Assembly: GCA_036417435.1 (NCBI GenBank)
Contig: CM070913.1
Coordinates: 17,948,680 to 18,012,679 of the forward strand
Length of the DNA: 64,000 nucleotides
Direction: 5' to 3'
DNA from: Inia geoffrensis
Lineage: Eukaryota; Chordata; Mammalia; Artiodactyla; Iniidae
Shown in pieces: positions 37,080 through 49,640 of the stretch (position 1 is its first letter; every line of letters starts with the position of its first letter). The notes below the pieces were generated by a model that was given only the letters and a program-made list of their open reading frames with translations, searched no databases and had not been told where the DNA came from. A program made the position numbers and the translations under genes.

Positions 37080-38990
37080 ATTTTGGAAAATTCTAAGCAA
37101 TGTACAAAAACAAAACAATACTCCACTAGAACTAATAAGTGAATTTAGTAAGGTTATAGCACACTAGCCCAATATACAAAAATTAATTATAGTTCTAAAC
37201 ATAAGAAACAATTAATAGAAAAATACAATAAAAATGATTATTTATAAATAGTAACAAAAACCATTAACTTTTTGTTAATTAAGAATGAAGTTAATGAAAT
37301 ATATGTAAGACCCATATGCTGAAACTTAAAAAACATTGCTGAAATAAATAAAAGAAGACCTAAGTAAATTGATATACCATACTCATGGATTGAAAGATTC
37401 AATGTTTGTAGTCAGACATCAATTCTACCTAAATTTGTCTGTATGTGTTCACTACAACCCCCCAAAAATTCTCATAGGCTATAGAAATTAATAAGTAAGT
37501 AATATAAATTAATAATTCTCATAGGCTATAGAAATTAATAAGCTGATTCTATAATTTATGTGGACATGCAAGGGACCTAAGACAGCCAAAAATTATTGAT
37601 AAAGAAGGTGAAAATTTGAGAAATTGATCAACCTGATTTCAAGGATCAATATAAAATAATAGCAACCAAGACAGTGTATGTGGGGACAGATAGATCAAAT
37701 ACAACAGAATTGAGGGTTCAGAAATAAATCCACATGTATACAGTCAATTGATTTTCACAATGACAAGTTAATTCAGTGGGAGAAAGGATAGTCTTTTCAA
37801 CCAGTGCTTCTGGGGAAGCTGGATATCCATTTGAAAAAGGAAGAGACCTTTGACTCCAATCTCACACCATAATTTGAGATAGATCACAGATCTAAATGTA
37901 AAAGCTGAAATTACAAAAGTGTAAGAAAATGTGAGAATATTTTTGTAATAGAGAGTAGGCAATACTTTTTAAAAACATGAATAATAGCACTAATAAAATG
38001 ATAAATTGGACTTTATCAAAGTTTAGTACATTTACTCTTAAAAAAAAATTTAAGAAAATGAATCAGCAAGCCACATACTGGGTGACGATTTTTCTAATAC
38101 AGATATCTTGCAAAGGACTTGTATCAAGTATGTATGAACAAATTCTGCAACATAGTAATCAGAAGACAAAAATAATACAAACAGATGAAAGAATTAGACA
38201 GTTTAGAAAACAAGAATCAATAAGCACATACAAAAGCACTTAACATCATTAGTCACCGTAGAAGTAAAAATTTAAAAGAGTATGATACCATTAGACTCCC
38301 ATTAGAATGGCCAAAATTTTTAAAAGACTGAAACATCAAATTTAGTGAGAGTGTGAAGCAGAAAGAACTCTCATACTTTGCTGATGGAAGTTTAAAAGAC
38401 TACATGCACTTCATAAAACAGTTTTATGATTTTTTAAATAAAGTTAAAACATACACTTACTATATGATCAAGAAATGCCTCTCCTGGATATTACCCAAGA
38501 GAAATTTTTTTTAAAATATCACAAGTCCACAAAAATGCCTGTCCAAGAATATTCAGGGCAGCTTTATTCATCACAAAAAGTGGAAACCACTCAGCAAGTG
38601 AATAGATAAACAATAAGTGGCATGTTTATTCAATGAAATATTGTTCCTCGATAGTAATACTGATAAAAGCAACAACATGGATAAATCTCAGTACACTATG
38701 TTGGGAGAAAAAAGCCAGTCACAAGAGTACCCATCTTGTGATCCTATTTGTATGTAGCTCTGAAACAGTCAAACTAAGCTAAATTGTTAGAAATCTTGTC
38801 AATGATTGTCTCCATTGTGGTGGGGTGGAAGGTTGATTGGCTGCAAAGGAATATTAGGCAAGCTTCTGGCATGATGAAAATATTCTACATATTGATTGGA
38901 GTGGTTATGTTAATGTACTGTGTACAGTTATCAGAACTCCTAGTAAAATCTGTGCCTTTTACTATAATTATATCTCACTAAAGTTTATTT
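37080..38990 (+). mobile_element. Ancient L1M ORF2 and 3' UTR
   Basis: Sense L1M landmarks: 'gcccaatatacaaaaattaa', 'gtggacatgcaagggaccta', 'cattagaatggccaaaattt' and 'gcagctttattcatcacaaa'. It is severely decayed and contains a 47-base local duplication (37468-37542). The end near 38985 matches an old L1 3' UTR. Confidence 0.75.
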
Positions 38991-39129
38991 TTAATGTGGA
39001 AGAGGAACTACAATAAATCATGAGATATTTAGGAGACTTAACAACCAAATATAAGTTAGAGCCATTTTTGGATCTTTATTCAAATGAATTAACTATAAAA
39101 AGAATTTTTTGAGACAAGTGGAGAATTTA

Positions 39130-39420
39130 ATAAGGACTGGACGCTAGATTATGTTAAGATATTAATATTAAATTTTGCTAGGCATGATAATACCTTGTGG
39201 TTATTTGGCAGAGATTCCTACTGAACTATTTATGGGTTAAATGATATGATATCTTAAGGGTGCTTTAAAATACTCAAGAAAAATTAAGGAGACAGATAAA
39301 ATAAGAGAAGCAAAATTTTGACAATTGTTGAAGCTGGGCTATGGTTACCAGGGAATTTCATTATATTATTCTGTATATTTTATGTATTGGGGAATTTTTC
39401 GTAATTAAGGTTTAAAAACT
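39130..39420 (+). mobile_element. Ancient L1M 3'-terminal fragment
   Basis: The order 'aattttgctaggcatgataa', 'taccttgtggttatttggca', 'ttgacaattgttgaagctgg' and 'ggaatttttcgtaattaagg' follows a well-known old L1 3' terminus. It may be a separate insertion from the L1M just upstream. Confidence 0.55.
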
Positions 39421-39849
39421 CTGGTACTAATGGTGTAGGTGTCAGCAAATTACATTTTTTTCCATCGTGAAATATAAAATTCATCCTTGAATCCATTATA
39501 TTAATAGAACTGTAAAGAGCATCTTCAACTAAGATTCTCTTCTGCATTGTAATCTGTTATATTTCTTAAGAGTTCATTACCTTTATGTACATAAGATCAA
39601 GCAAAATGAATGTGAGATACTAAATAACTGAGTTATGTATTTTTTCTTTCAAAATCTTTTCTTCCTGACCATCTGTCACCTCTTCTTACTGTATATCTAT
39701 CTTCCATCTGTATGAAAGATCTTGTGAAAAGTGATACCTGCTGTTTTATTCAAATTATAATATCAAAGTTATGAGGTGTGTGCCTTTTGAATGTGTCCAG
39801 GTCTAAATTACAACTGATATCCATCCCATTTTTGAAAAGTGGCTTAGTT

Positions 39850-40300
39850 TGGACACCCCTGAAAACAGAGCCTGAAACAGGAAGTTTCTTTGGTAGACAA
39901 TGCCAGGGAGTTCAAAAAGGGGAGTGGGGAGAGAAGAGAAAAGAATGAAAGCCAAATCACTCATTATAGAGATCCCTGCTGCAGGCAACAGGGGCTCAAT
40001 GCAGAAGAGACCTACACAAAGCATAAGGAATGCCTTCTAGAATTTTCCTTCCAAAGGACAGGAGTCTGGGGGATTTAGCCACTGGCTCCTATTCCCATCG
40101 GTTGAAAGTTGCCTGAGAGATTGACGGCACCCCCCCCATCCCTCTCCTCTTGCACTTATAGGCTGTGCTTTTATAGTCTGAGAGAGCTGGGTGGCTCCTG
40201 AGAAAGCTCTGAGGTGAAAAAACAGAGAGATGTACAGAGTGCCTTTGGAGTGGGACAACGTCAGCATGAGTCAGTACAGCCCACCAGAGCTGTGGCTGAA
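39850..40300. repeat. Possible ancient LTR-like segment, unassigned
   Basis: A GC-richer island in AT-rich surroundings, with 'ggggctcaatgcagaagaga', 'ctggctcctattcccatcgg' and 'tatagtctgagagagctggg'. The texture resembles an old LTR but I cannot place it. A C run lies at 40130-40138. Confidence 0.25.
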
Positions 40301-40574
40301 ATAAAAATGAGTGGATGGAATGAAATGTGGGAGTATGCCAATGTTTTCAGTTTGTCTGTTCCATTTTGCAAGTATATTCCAGTGTCAGGGTTAATTAAAG
40401 GTGCAGATGGAAAAGATACAGGGTAACAGAAATCATCGCTGGTCTTCAGAATCAAAGATGACTCTATTGACTATATTGTTTTCTACATGTTAGATACTAG
40501 CTTGAGTATTCTCTCCATTAATGATGTGCTGCTTATCTCCTAATGGGTGTTTATTATTATTCAAATGTTTTGCC

Positions 40575-40800
40575 CTAGCTGCCAAGCAGTGAGTGCCTTC
40601 TATATATAGGAAACTGTACTGGGAAAAACACATTTTTCCCTGATCATCACAACAGCCCTAAAAGATAGATGTTATTACCAACTTTACATATGTGCAATCT
40701 ACAGATTTATAGAGAAAAAAACTTCTTGTTAGAGGTCACTTGGTAGTAAATGGCTGATCGTTTCTGACTCTGAAAGCTCACGTTCTTTCCAGCTCCTTAC
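40575..40800 (-). repeat. MIR relic (antisense)
   Basis: Reversed MIR landmarks in order: 'agtgagtgccttctatatat', 'tgatcatcacaacagcccta', 'agatagatgttattaccaac', 'ttagaggtcacttggtagta', 'agctcacgttctttcc'. Confidence 0.65.
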
Positions 40801-43166
40801 CTCAGCTGCCTTGACTTGAGGGCCACATGTTTTTGATGGCTCTGTGTACCAGAGACTGGGTGACAAAGAACAAAATAGACTCTTTGAAGAGAGCTTGTCA
40901 CATGTTTCTCAAGATTTGCTTTGGGTGTAATTTCCCTTTTCCCACTGCTGTAATAGACACTACTGTGAACATAATCAGACTGGGTACTCTCTGTATTCCT
41001 AATTTTTCTTAGAGGGATAAAAATACCAAAGATGAAGCACCTATAATAAACACCTGCCTAAGTACGGAGGACTGGTAACCAGGTCACTCCAACGTGAATG
41101 CTAATAAGCCTCCTGAAATGTTATCTGTGGCTTCAGGAAGAAAGAAAAGCATTTAATGTTTCCCTTTTCACTCCTTCTCAGCATGTGATTATTGCTAAAC
41201 CTTTACTGCTTGGTATTTTTTTCCTCCGATAGGCTAAAAATATGCAAATAATCTTTTTAATTGTTCATGAGAACTCATTAAATTTCCCTATTATGATGAA
41301 ATTTCATTCTTTTAAAAAGGGGTTGTTTGGCACCTAGTAGATAAAAAAGTATCAGTATTAGCACACTCCATAAGGTTTATTATTATTATTATTATTTAAC
41401 AGAAGGGAAATTTTAAACTGAAGTGATTGCAGAATTTAATTTAAAAAATCATATTCGTTTGTCATCTAATTAGAATTTTAAAATGGTTTCTTTTATCAAA
41501 GCTAAACTATCTGACCTCCCTTTGTAATATTCACTGAGAATTCTGATTCTGTAAAGTAGCAGAAATGAATATATGAAGTTGTACCATTCTGTTTCTCTCT
41601 GGTACCTTCCTTTTGTAATAAGAAATGTGAATGCTTACTTTAAGACCTCTCTTAAAAAATTTCACAGAATCTGCTGTATTTTGAATTAAAGATTTATTTG
41701 TTAGAGTCTGATTATTAGAGTCCTGTGGATGGTGGAGGTTGAAACAATAAAGGGCTAGTTTCATCTGGTAGAAGTTCCCCCACCCTCTCACAGTGTGAAG
41801 GATTCTCTAAATTTTGAATCCAGGACATTTTTCTGCCCCTCCCTAGGATAGAGGGTTCTTTCCCTTTCATCTCACAGCTGTCATGGGTCTTCAGGTGAAC
41901 CTTGAGGAACACAGAGTTTGCCCTCCTTCCCCAGTGGCATAAGTCTTCTGTTCCACTGGGAAGAAGGATGCGGGCTTTCCAGTCGCAGTATCTGACCTCC
42001 TCCCCAGATCCTGCACCTGTAGAAGGCATTCTCCAGCCTCCTCATTTCGCCATCTTTCTCTTGAGCACCTGGTGCAGTCCATGCAGAAGGATTTGCTAGT
42101 GGGTGCAGACTCCCCTGGGTCTGTGGCTCCCAGGGCTTCTATATTCTCATCTTAGCCCACACTTGGCCACTAGCAACTTATTAAAATTTTTGGCTGAATT
42201 CTTCTTACCATTTTGTATGGCAGTCCTGTGCTCTGCTCTAGGTAGTCCAGAGCTCCCTTCCATCTCTCCTTCGAGGTCCTTGGCTTTCTTTAAATTTAAG
42301 GCTAGCTGTTACCGTAAGACCTCCACCTTTCAAGGGTTTCAAGAGAAGTTTGATTTTATGGAATGTCTGGCTTTCACTTGCTGTTAAGGTAGAAACAATC
42401 ATTTCACAGATTTCTACATCCTAAGTCAAAGTTTCTGTTCCCTCAGCCCTGTTTGTTTCATTTGAATCCATTTATTGTTGATCACTTTTATTTAGGTAAG
42501 GTGTTTCTTGTTTTCTAAAAATTTTATGGTTGTTTTATCTTTCAAATTATTGTATATGTCCGAATATTTGAATGACATACAGCTGAGTATGAAACTTTTA
42601 AGTTAAACTTCTGTTTTTTTGGAAATGTGATTCAGTATCAAAATATGCCATTTGGAATGTTTGGTATCACCCTTACATTTCCTCTTTGATAAGTGACATA
42701 CGTGAGTTTTCTTTTTGGGTGTTCCTTGGATTCTTTTTTTATCTTCAAAGATTTTTAAAAATTTTACTACAATATATATCAGTAATAATTATTCCATATC
42801 ATTTTCTCCCTCAAACTCACTATGCTTTTGACTGAAAATTATAGTTTTTCTATACTTGGAGAAGTATATATATTTTTAAATTTCATATTTATAGTCTCTT
42901 CTTTAGCAGTATAAATTATGCATACAGTATGTCCTACTTCTTCATCCATCTTTCATATATTTCATTTTTCCTATTCATCATTTCACTGTTATCTTTTTGT
43001 TAATTTCCATTTAATTTTTTGTGATTGTTTGCAAGTCTAGCCTTCTTGCATCATCTATTACACTTACCAACTGTACTTTTTGTTGCTTCTAAGGTAGCAT
43101 TAATTTTAGTAATGATGTAACACTTTTCCATTTATTTTCTAAGTTCAGCACTCATATTCTATTCCC
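40801..43166. other. Unassigned stretch
   Basis: No gene or named repeat was recognised. A (TTA)n tract lies at about 41379-41398. A GC-richer block at about 41700-42320 has several overlapping open frames on both strands (41715-42029 minus, 41902-42099, 42103-42387) but no recognisable domain. It could be an old ERV or L1 relic. Confidence 0.35.
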
Positions 43167-43167
43167 T

Positions 43168-43377
43168 TTTGGGTTTTTTTTTTTCCCGGACGCGGGCCTC
43201 TCACCGCTGCGGCCCCTCCTGCTGCGGAGCACAGGCTCCGGATGCACAGGCTCAGCGGCCATGGCTCACGGGCCCAGCCGCTCCGCGGCATGTGCGATCT
43301 TCCCGCACCGGGGCACAAACCCGTGTCCCCTGCATTGGCAGGCGGACTCTCAACCACTGCATCACCAGGGAAGCCCA
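43168..43377 (-). mobile_element. CHR-type SINE (short class)
   Basis: The minus strand begins 'gggcttccctggtgatgcag', passes the B-box-like 'gggtttgtgcccc' and ends '...cgcgtccggg' plus poly-A (poly-T at about 43174-43183). The usual terminal 'gtaccgc' is replaced. No matching target duplication was seen. Confidence 0.9.
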
Positions 43378-45409
43378 AGAGGAGCTATTCTTGAGTTCTT
43401 TACACAGTCCTCAATTTTGGTCCTAATGCATTTGGTAGGTAATCTTCACACAGTCAAGTACAGGAAGTAATATATGCTCATTTCTGTTAAGGAAATCTTA
43501 ATTACGTACTTAACTATATACTAGGGTACAATATGACTGTGCTATTTGTTAATATTTTAGTATTGGTTTGACCTTATGATCACAGTTTTAAGAGACCTAC
43601 TGTAATCAATAGGTAAGTTAGAGAGCCAACCAGAGTAGAATTTAGAAACTAACGTAAGAAGTAATAACTGATGAATTAAAGTAGAACCTGCCATTTGAAA
43701 GTTTTTCTCTCATCTTTATTTATTTGACTTAAATGCACTAGTTTCTTCTCCGTATAAATAGAAAAGCATATTCTATATTAGACCTTAGTCATAGCTTTCA
43801 AACATTTTAAAAAACAGAGGACGTAATAACTTTTTAACTGTTACAAAATATACATTCAAGAATGTTTCTGCTCTATCTTCTTAAAATATGAAAAACTTTA
43901 AGATGGCTTTAGAAAGATCCAAATTTACTGTACGTAGAAATATGGAACAAATTAGAATGAGCCCTAGAGTGGCTAGTATTAATTTTCCAGTGTACCATTG
44001 CTGTTCATGAAGACTTAAAACCCACAACTCTTTGGTATATCTCAACACTACCCATGGGCAACATGATTTAACAGCCCCATGACGATGACTACCATTACTT
44101 GGTTGACTTAAGAGTCCCTATAAATCTAGAGTCAGTGTAAATCTTTTCTGCTGTGTACCCTAGGTGCTGAATAAGTTGCATTTGATATATACTGTACATG
44201 CAAGACAAGAAGGAATAAGTTTCTTTTGGCATCCATTTAACTGATGAAACAAGTGAATTTGCCAAGATTGAAAACCATAGTGACAGACTGAGGTCAGAAG
44301 TATGCTGTTGTTATCATCAGGACTGTAAATCACATCATCTTATGCTTATGGTCTTCTGTTTCCTCACATTTATCCTGTGTACTCTTCCAGTGACATTGCA
44401 GAGTCCTGCTTTGGTTTCTTCCCTCACATGATATTTTAATTGCAGAAATCCAATGCTTCCACATAATCCAGGTCTCAGTGCTAAAATCATTTCTATTATT
44501 GATATTGGGCTTTTCAATATTAATGACACCTTAGTGCCAGCAGTGGAGATAAGTGACCTTTTGCTTTTTATTATTTTGAACATCTAAGTTATTCAGCATA
44601 AGAGTGTCATTTACCTCTAAGCCTCTAAGCCACAAGTAACTTTTTTATGTTTCAATAACTAATCATGATTCATTTTCTTTGTAATTCTCAACTAGCATCT
44701 TCAATAATGGAAGCTCAAAGAAGCACAGGGAAAATAATTCTGAACTTTCAGGAATGTACCGACCTGCATTACTTTAGAGTAAGATTCAAAGAGTTGTTAG
44801 GGAATAGAGTTTAGAAGGATCCTTTGGTGCATTTCGTCTGTTTTCTAGATTTCTCTGTTCTTCCCTAGATAATAATGAGGATCTTGAAAAAGTGGGCTAA
44901 ACAATGTGCTTCTAATTTATTGTATTTATCATTTGGTTAACCAGAAATATCTATTATTTAGCATTTCATTTATTTTAAATTGACAGCTAAAGATTCTTAT
45001 TAAAGTCTTGAAGTCCTGACAGATTCTTTACCATCTTCTGACTCTGTCAAGGATCAATTATAAGCCATCTAACTTCAGTGTTTGAAATTCGTTCTTGTGG
45101 TTAAATACAAGATGGAAGATTAAGGAAGCGGCAGGCCTCAATGGAGGCCATGTGATTTGGGAGGTAGTACAACCTCTAATGCCCAATTTTTCATTTATTC
45201 ATTCAGTCATTTTAAGAAACACCACGATGCACACGTTATTATGCTCAAAGCATCACTGCTATTACTCATGATATCTAGTAGAGTGCGCAAATAATATAAT
45301 ATTTAGTAGATAAAATAAATATTACTGACAAATAGGGGAATTGAATTAGTTGATTTCTACGATTCTTTGGGACTGAACCATGGCTTACTGTATGTATGTA
45401 TGTACATAT
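43378..45409. other. Unassigned low-repeat stretch
   Basis: Two kilobases without a recognised repeat or gene. The absence of recent insertions makes it one of the longer single-copy-looking blocks in the window, but conservation cannot be judged from one sequence. Confidence 0.4.
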
Positions 45410-45545
45410 GTTATGTATATACTTCTTTGTTCATTCTCTATTTTTACTAATTGATAGAATCCACTCACATTCAGGACTTAGTATCTTTTTATTCTAAACC
45501 TCAGAGTCCCCAGAACACCCAGCATTAGGCACCAGACTTTTCTTG
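45410..45545 (+). repeat. Possible L2 3'-end relic
   Basis: The block 'cagagtccccagaacaccca' followed by 'gcattaggcac' resembles the L2 '...ccccagcgcctagcacagtgcctggcac' end. This is a weak call. Confidence 0.3.
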
Positions 45546-46675
45546 TTTTGAAGAGGAAGTCGGGAGGTAATGACCTGTGGTTTCATATTTGAGGAGGGTT
45601 CCTGCTTTGCATGATACGTATCTCCCAACTCAGCAACAAGGAATCAAATTGCTCATGCTGTCATCAAGATGCAATCATTATCATCCAGATGACAAACGAA
45701 ACACAAAGTTTTGTACAAAACCCTCTCCCTCTTTGTACTTCAATGTATCCCAGTTGTCATGTAGATACAGTAGTTATTTATGAGATCCAGGTACTTAACC
45801 CATTCTGCTCCCTGTGACACATCCTTGGCCCCTAGAGAAAGATGATGTAACCATAATTTATGTTACTATGATTAGAGTTTTAAAAAATCTATTTCACCGG
45901 GAGACCTTCAAGATGGCAGAGGAGTAAGACGAAAAGATCACCTTGCTCCCCACAAATACATCAGAAATACATCTACATGTGGAACAACTTCTACAGAACA
46001 CCTACTGTACACTGCTAGAAGACCTCAGACCTCCCAAAAGGCAAGAAATTCCCCCATGTACCTGGATAGGGCAAAAGAAAAAAGGAAAAACAGAGACAAA
46101 AGAATAGGGACAGGACCTGCACCAGTGGGAGGGAGCTGTGAAGGAGGAAAGGTTTCCACACACTAGGAAGCCCCTTCCCGGTCAGAGACAGCGATGGTGG
46201 AGGGGGGATGCTTCAGAGCCACAGAGGAGAGCGCAGCCACAGGGGTACAGAGGGCAAAGCAGAGAGATTCCCGCACAGAAGATCGGTGTTGACCAGCACT
46301 CACCAGCCCGGGAGGCTTGTCTGCTCACCCGACGGGGCAGGCGGGGGCAGGAGCTGAGGCTCAGGCTTCGGTCAGATCCCAGGGAGAGAACTGGGGTTGG
46401 CTGCGTGAACACAGCCTGAAGGAGCTAGTGTGCCACAGCTAGCCGGGAGGAGTCTGGGAAAAAGTCTGGACCTGCTGAAGAGGCAAGAGACCATTGTTTT
46501 GGGGTGTGTGAGGAGAAGGGATTCAGAGCACTGCCTAAACGAGCTCCAGAATCGGGCACGAGCCGCGGCTAAAAGCATGGACACCAGAGACAGGCATGGG
46601 ATGCTAAGGGTGCTGCTGCCACCACCAAGAAGCCTGTGAGCAAGCACAGGTCACTATCCACACCTCCCCTCCCCT

Positions 46676-47253
46676 ACTTTCTTCTCAAGCGCTCATGGAA
46701 CATTCTCCAGGAGAGATCATATCTCGGGTCACAAATCAAGCCTTGGTAAACTTAAGAAATTTTAAACTGTATCAAGTATCTTTTCCGACCACAATGCTTT
46801 GAGACTAGATATCAATTACAGGAAAAAGAATCTGTAAAAAATACAAACACATGGAGGCTAAACAATACACTAGCAAATAACCAATAGATCACTGAAGAAA
46901 TCAGAGAGGAAATCAAAAAACACCTAGAAACAAATGACCATGAAAAAACGATGACCCAAAAACTATGGGATTCAGCAAAATCACTTCTAAGAGGAAAGTT
47001 TATAGCAATACAATCCTACCACAAGGAACAAGAAACATCTCAAATAAACTACCTAACCTCACACCTAAAGAAATTAAAGAAGACCAAAAAACCTCCAAAG
47101 TTAGCAGAAGGAAAGAAATCATAAAGATCAGATCAGAAATAAATGAAAAAGAAATGAAGGAAACAGTAGCAAAGATCAGTAAGACCTAAAAGCTGGTTCT
47201 TTGAGAAGATAAAAAAAATTGATAAACAATTAGCCAGACTCATCAAGAAAAAA
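46676..47253 (+). pseudogene. L1 ORF2 endonuclease-region fragment
   Basis: This is the second retained segment of the deleted L1. It opens with 'ttctcaagcgctcatggaac' (reading FSSAHGTFS-like) and keeps 'tcttttccgaccacaatgct', which encodes the SDHN of the apurinic-type endonuclease. It continues to 'ccagactcatcaagaaaaaa', where the RT domain should start. A stop appears soon after the start ('aagaaattttaa'), so the fragment is not translatable as a domain. Confidence 0.85.
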
Positions 47254-47830
47254 GATGTACAGATTGCCAACAAACACATGAAAGGGTGCTCAACATCATT
47301 AATCATTAGAGAAATGCAAACCAAAACTACAATGAGGCACCACCTCACAGCAGTCAGAATGGCCATCATCAAAAAGTGTACAAACAATAAATGCTGGAGA
47401 GGGTGTGGAGAAAAGGGAACCCTCCTGCACCATTGGTGAGAATGTGAATTGATACAGCCACTATGGAGAACAGTATGAAGGTTCCTTAAAATACTAAAAA
47501 TAGAACTACCATACAACCCAGTAATCCCACTACTGCACATATACCCTGAGAGAAACCATAATTCAAAAAGAGTCATGTACCACAATGTTCATTGCAGCTC
47601 TATTTACAATAGCCAGGACATGGAAGCAACCTAAGTTTCCATAGACAGATGAACAGATAAAGAAGATGTGGCACATATATACAATGGAATATTACTCAGC
47701 CATAAAAAAAAAACGAAATTGAGTTATTTGTAGTGAGGTGGATGGACCTAGAGTCTGTCATACAGATTGAAGTAAGTCAGAAAGAAAAACAAATACTGTA
47801 TGCTAACATATATATATGGAATCTAAAAAA
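47254..47830 (+). pseudogene. L1 ORF2 C-terminal fragment
   Basis: This is the third retained segment. It starts at 'gatgtacagattgccaacaa' and covers the C-terminal Cys-rich block ('aataaatgctggagagggtg', 'gtggagaaaagggaaccctc') to the ORF2 end near 'ggaatctaaaaaa'. The internal site that has become a microsatellite in two other copies is unexpanded here ('gtggcacatatatacaatgg'). Confidence 0.85.
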
Positions 47831-48204
47831 AAAAAATGGTTCTGAAGAACCTAGGGGCAGGACAAGAATAAAGACGCAGACGTAGAGAATGGACTTGAGG
47901 ACACAGGGAGGGGGAAGTGTAAGCTGGGACAAAGTGAGAGAGTGGCATGGACATATATACACTACCAAATGTAAAACAGATAGCTAGTGGGAAGCAGCCG
48001 CATATCACAGGGAGATCAGCTCGGTGCTTTGTGACCACCTAGAGGGGTGGGATAGGGAGGGTGGGAGGGAAATACAAGAGGGAAGAGATATGGGGATATA
48101 TGTATATGTATAGCTGATTCACTTTGTTATAAAGCAGAAACTAACACACCATTGGAAAGCAATTATACTCCAATAAAGATGTTTTAAAAAAAATCTATTT
48201 CACC

Positions 48205-49458
48205 AACTCAGCTGTGGCTGAAACTCTTAGAAAAATCCCTCAATAATATTGAAACCTTATTGTCTTTTCTAAATGAATGATTGCCAGGATCATTGCAGCT
48301 TCTGAACCTGGCTGGGGTTTGTCACCTGCTGAGCAGCACAGTTCTGTAGTTTCAGGGATGAAGCAACCGTGATCTACTGCCTTTACCCTAGGAATGACTC
48401 AGTGATGCTGAATGTCAGCCCCTGCCAGAAACACAGCTGTTCTATAATTCTTCATCTAGTTATACAGTGTTCTGCTAGTGTATCTGCCTATGTCCCTCGG
48501 TGATTACCTTGTCTACCTCTATGCTATGACTCCTAAGCTGAGGTTCTGGTTGAATAACAGCCACAGGAGATGATCATAATCATGTGCTTCAAAGCTTTGC
48601 TACCAATGTGGGCAGGACCAGGTGTCGTCCTAGCTCAAAAACAAAAGTTCTTTGAAAATATATTAATACTGGCTGTCAAAAAGCACCATCTGGCCTCACA
48701 GAGACTCAGTGATCACTATAAATTATGACTGTAATTCTATTCCAATATTGTCTCCATTCAATATTACTAAAGGTGATCCCTCATCAAACATCACCAGAAT
48801 TAACTTTCAGGGGCAGTGCTTTGATACATTTTTCATGAATATATTATCCTTGAGGAGGTTTATAAGAAGAATTTACTTCTACGAAAAATGTATTTACTAA
48901 ATATATTCAAGTAGAATACAGTTCAAAAATATATTCACAAATAATATAGAAGCATCTTATCAACTATATATAAATATCATATGTATAAATAATATATAGT
49001 TATGATATATAAATAAATATAACTAATTTTTAAAATGATAATATTTTATGATAATATAAATAGGGACTATATTAACAAGAACAATTAATATTCAAATCAT
49101 ATGTTCTAGGAATATTTTTTTAAGGCATTCAGTCTCATTCACTCTCTGCTTCTAAATCTCCAGCCACAACAAGAGAGAGCTGGCACTAAGGTTAGTGAAA
49201 ATATTCCAAAAAATGTAGCCATAAAAAAAGGTGAAACTGGTCAAGTTAAACTAAATAGTTATAAGAAACAAGTAAATTTGAAAAGATTTTCACTTGGGAA
49301 ATTGGCCTGTTATTAAATTATATATGAGTGAATTGGCAATTAAGTAAAATGGCCTGGTTTGCTCAGAATATCCCTCCTTTGGTACTCCAGGCGCTGTCTT
49401 CAATAATTACTTAACCAGCTCACTTTTCATTTTTATTCTTTCCCCCTCTCAAATACTT
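48205..49458. other. Unassigned stretch, very AT-rich at 48890-49080
   Basis: No gene or named repeat was recognised. The subregion at about 48890-49080 is dominated by TATA/ATAA-type low-complexity sequence. Confidence 0.4.
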
Positions 49459-49640
49459 TGTGTCCCTCACCATCTGCGGGGGATTGGTTCCAGGAGCCGC
49501 GATGAATACCAACATCCGCGGGTGCTCAAGTCCCTCATGTAAAATGGCATAGCCCTGTCGGCGCCTCGTATCTGTAGGTTCGGCATCTGCAGATTCAACC
49601 AACCAGTACAGCTTCCTGCAGTCAGATTACAAATATAATA
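49459..49640. mobile_element. Tigger/MER2-like DNA-transposon relic
   Basis: Two Tigger-type terminal motifs occur in the same direction: 'tgcgggggattggttccagg' with 'tgctcaagtccctcatgtaa', then 'cgtatctgtaggttcggcat' with 'ctgcagattcaaccaacc'. These are hallmarks of Tigger/MER2 mariner-like elements. No transposase sequence remains. Confidence 0.6.

Larger units (their letters stand above)
45899..48187 (+). mobile_element. Internally deleted L1 with 5' UTR start, poly-A and TSD
   Basis: The element begins at an apparent L1 5' end ('gggagaccttcaagatggca', 'gaggagtaagacg') and carries about 770 bases of GC-rich 5' UTR. It then jumps to the ORF2 endonuclease (about 46676), jumps again near 47253 to the ORF2 C-terminus, and finishes with the full young 3' UTR and poly-A. 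ORF1 and the whole RT domain are absent. A 17-bp target duplication, aaaaaatctatttcacc, brackets it at 45882-45898 and 48188-48204. It has no coding capacity, and frames on both strands here (for example 46138-46419) are incidental to the 5' UTR. Confidence 0.93.

Noticed and set aside
46138..46647. Several GC-rich open frames on both strands
   Set aside because: They lie in the L1 5' UTR, which is GC-rich and open by composition. They are not genes.
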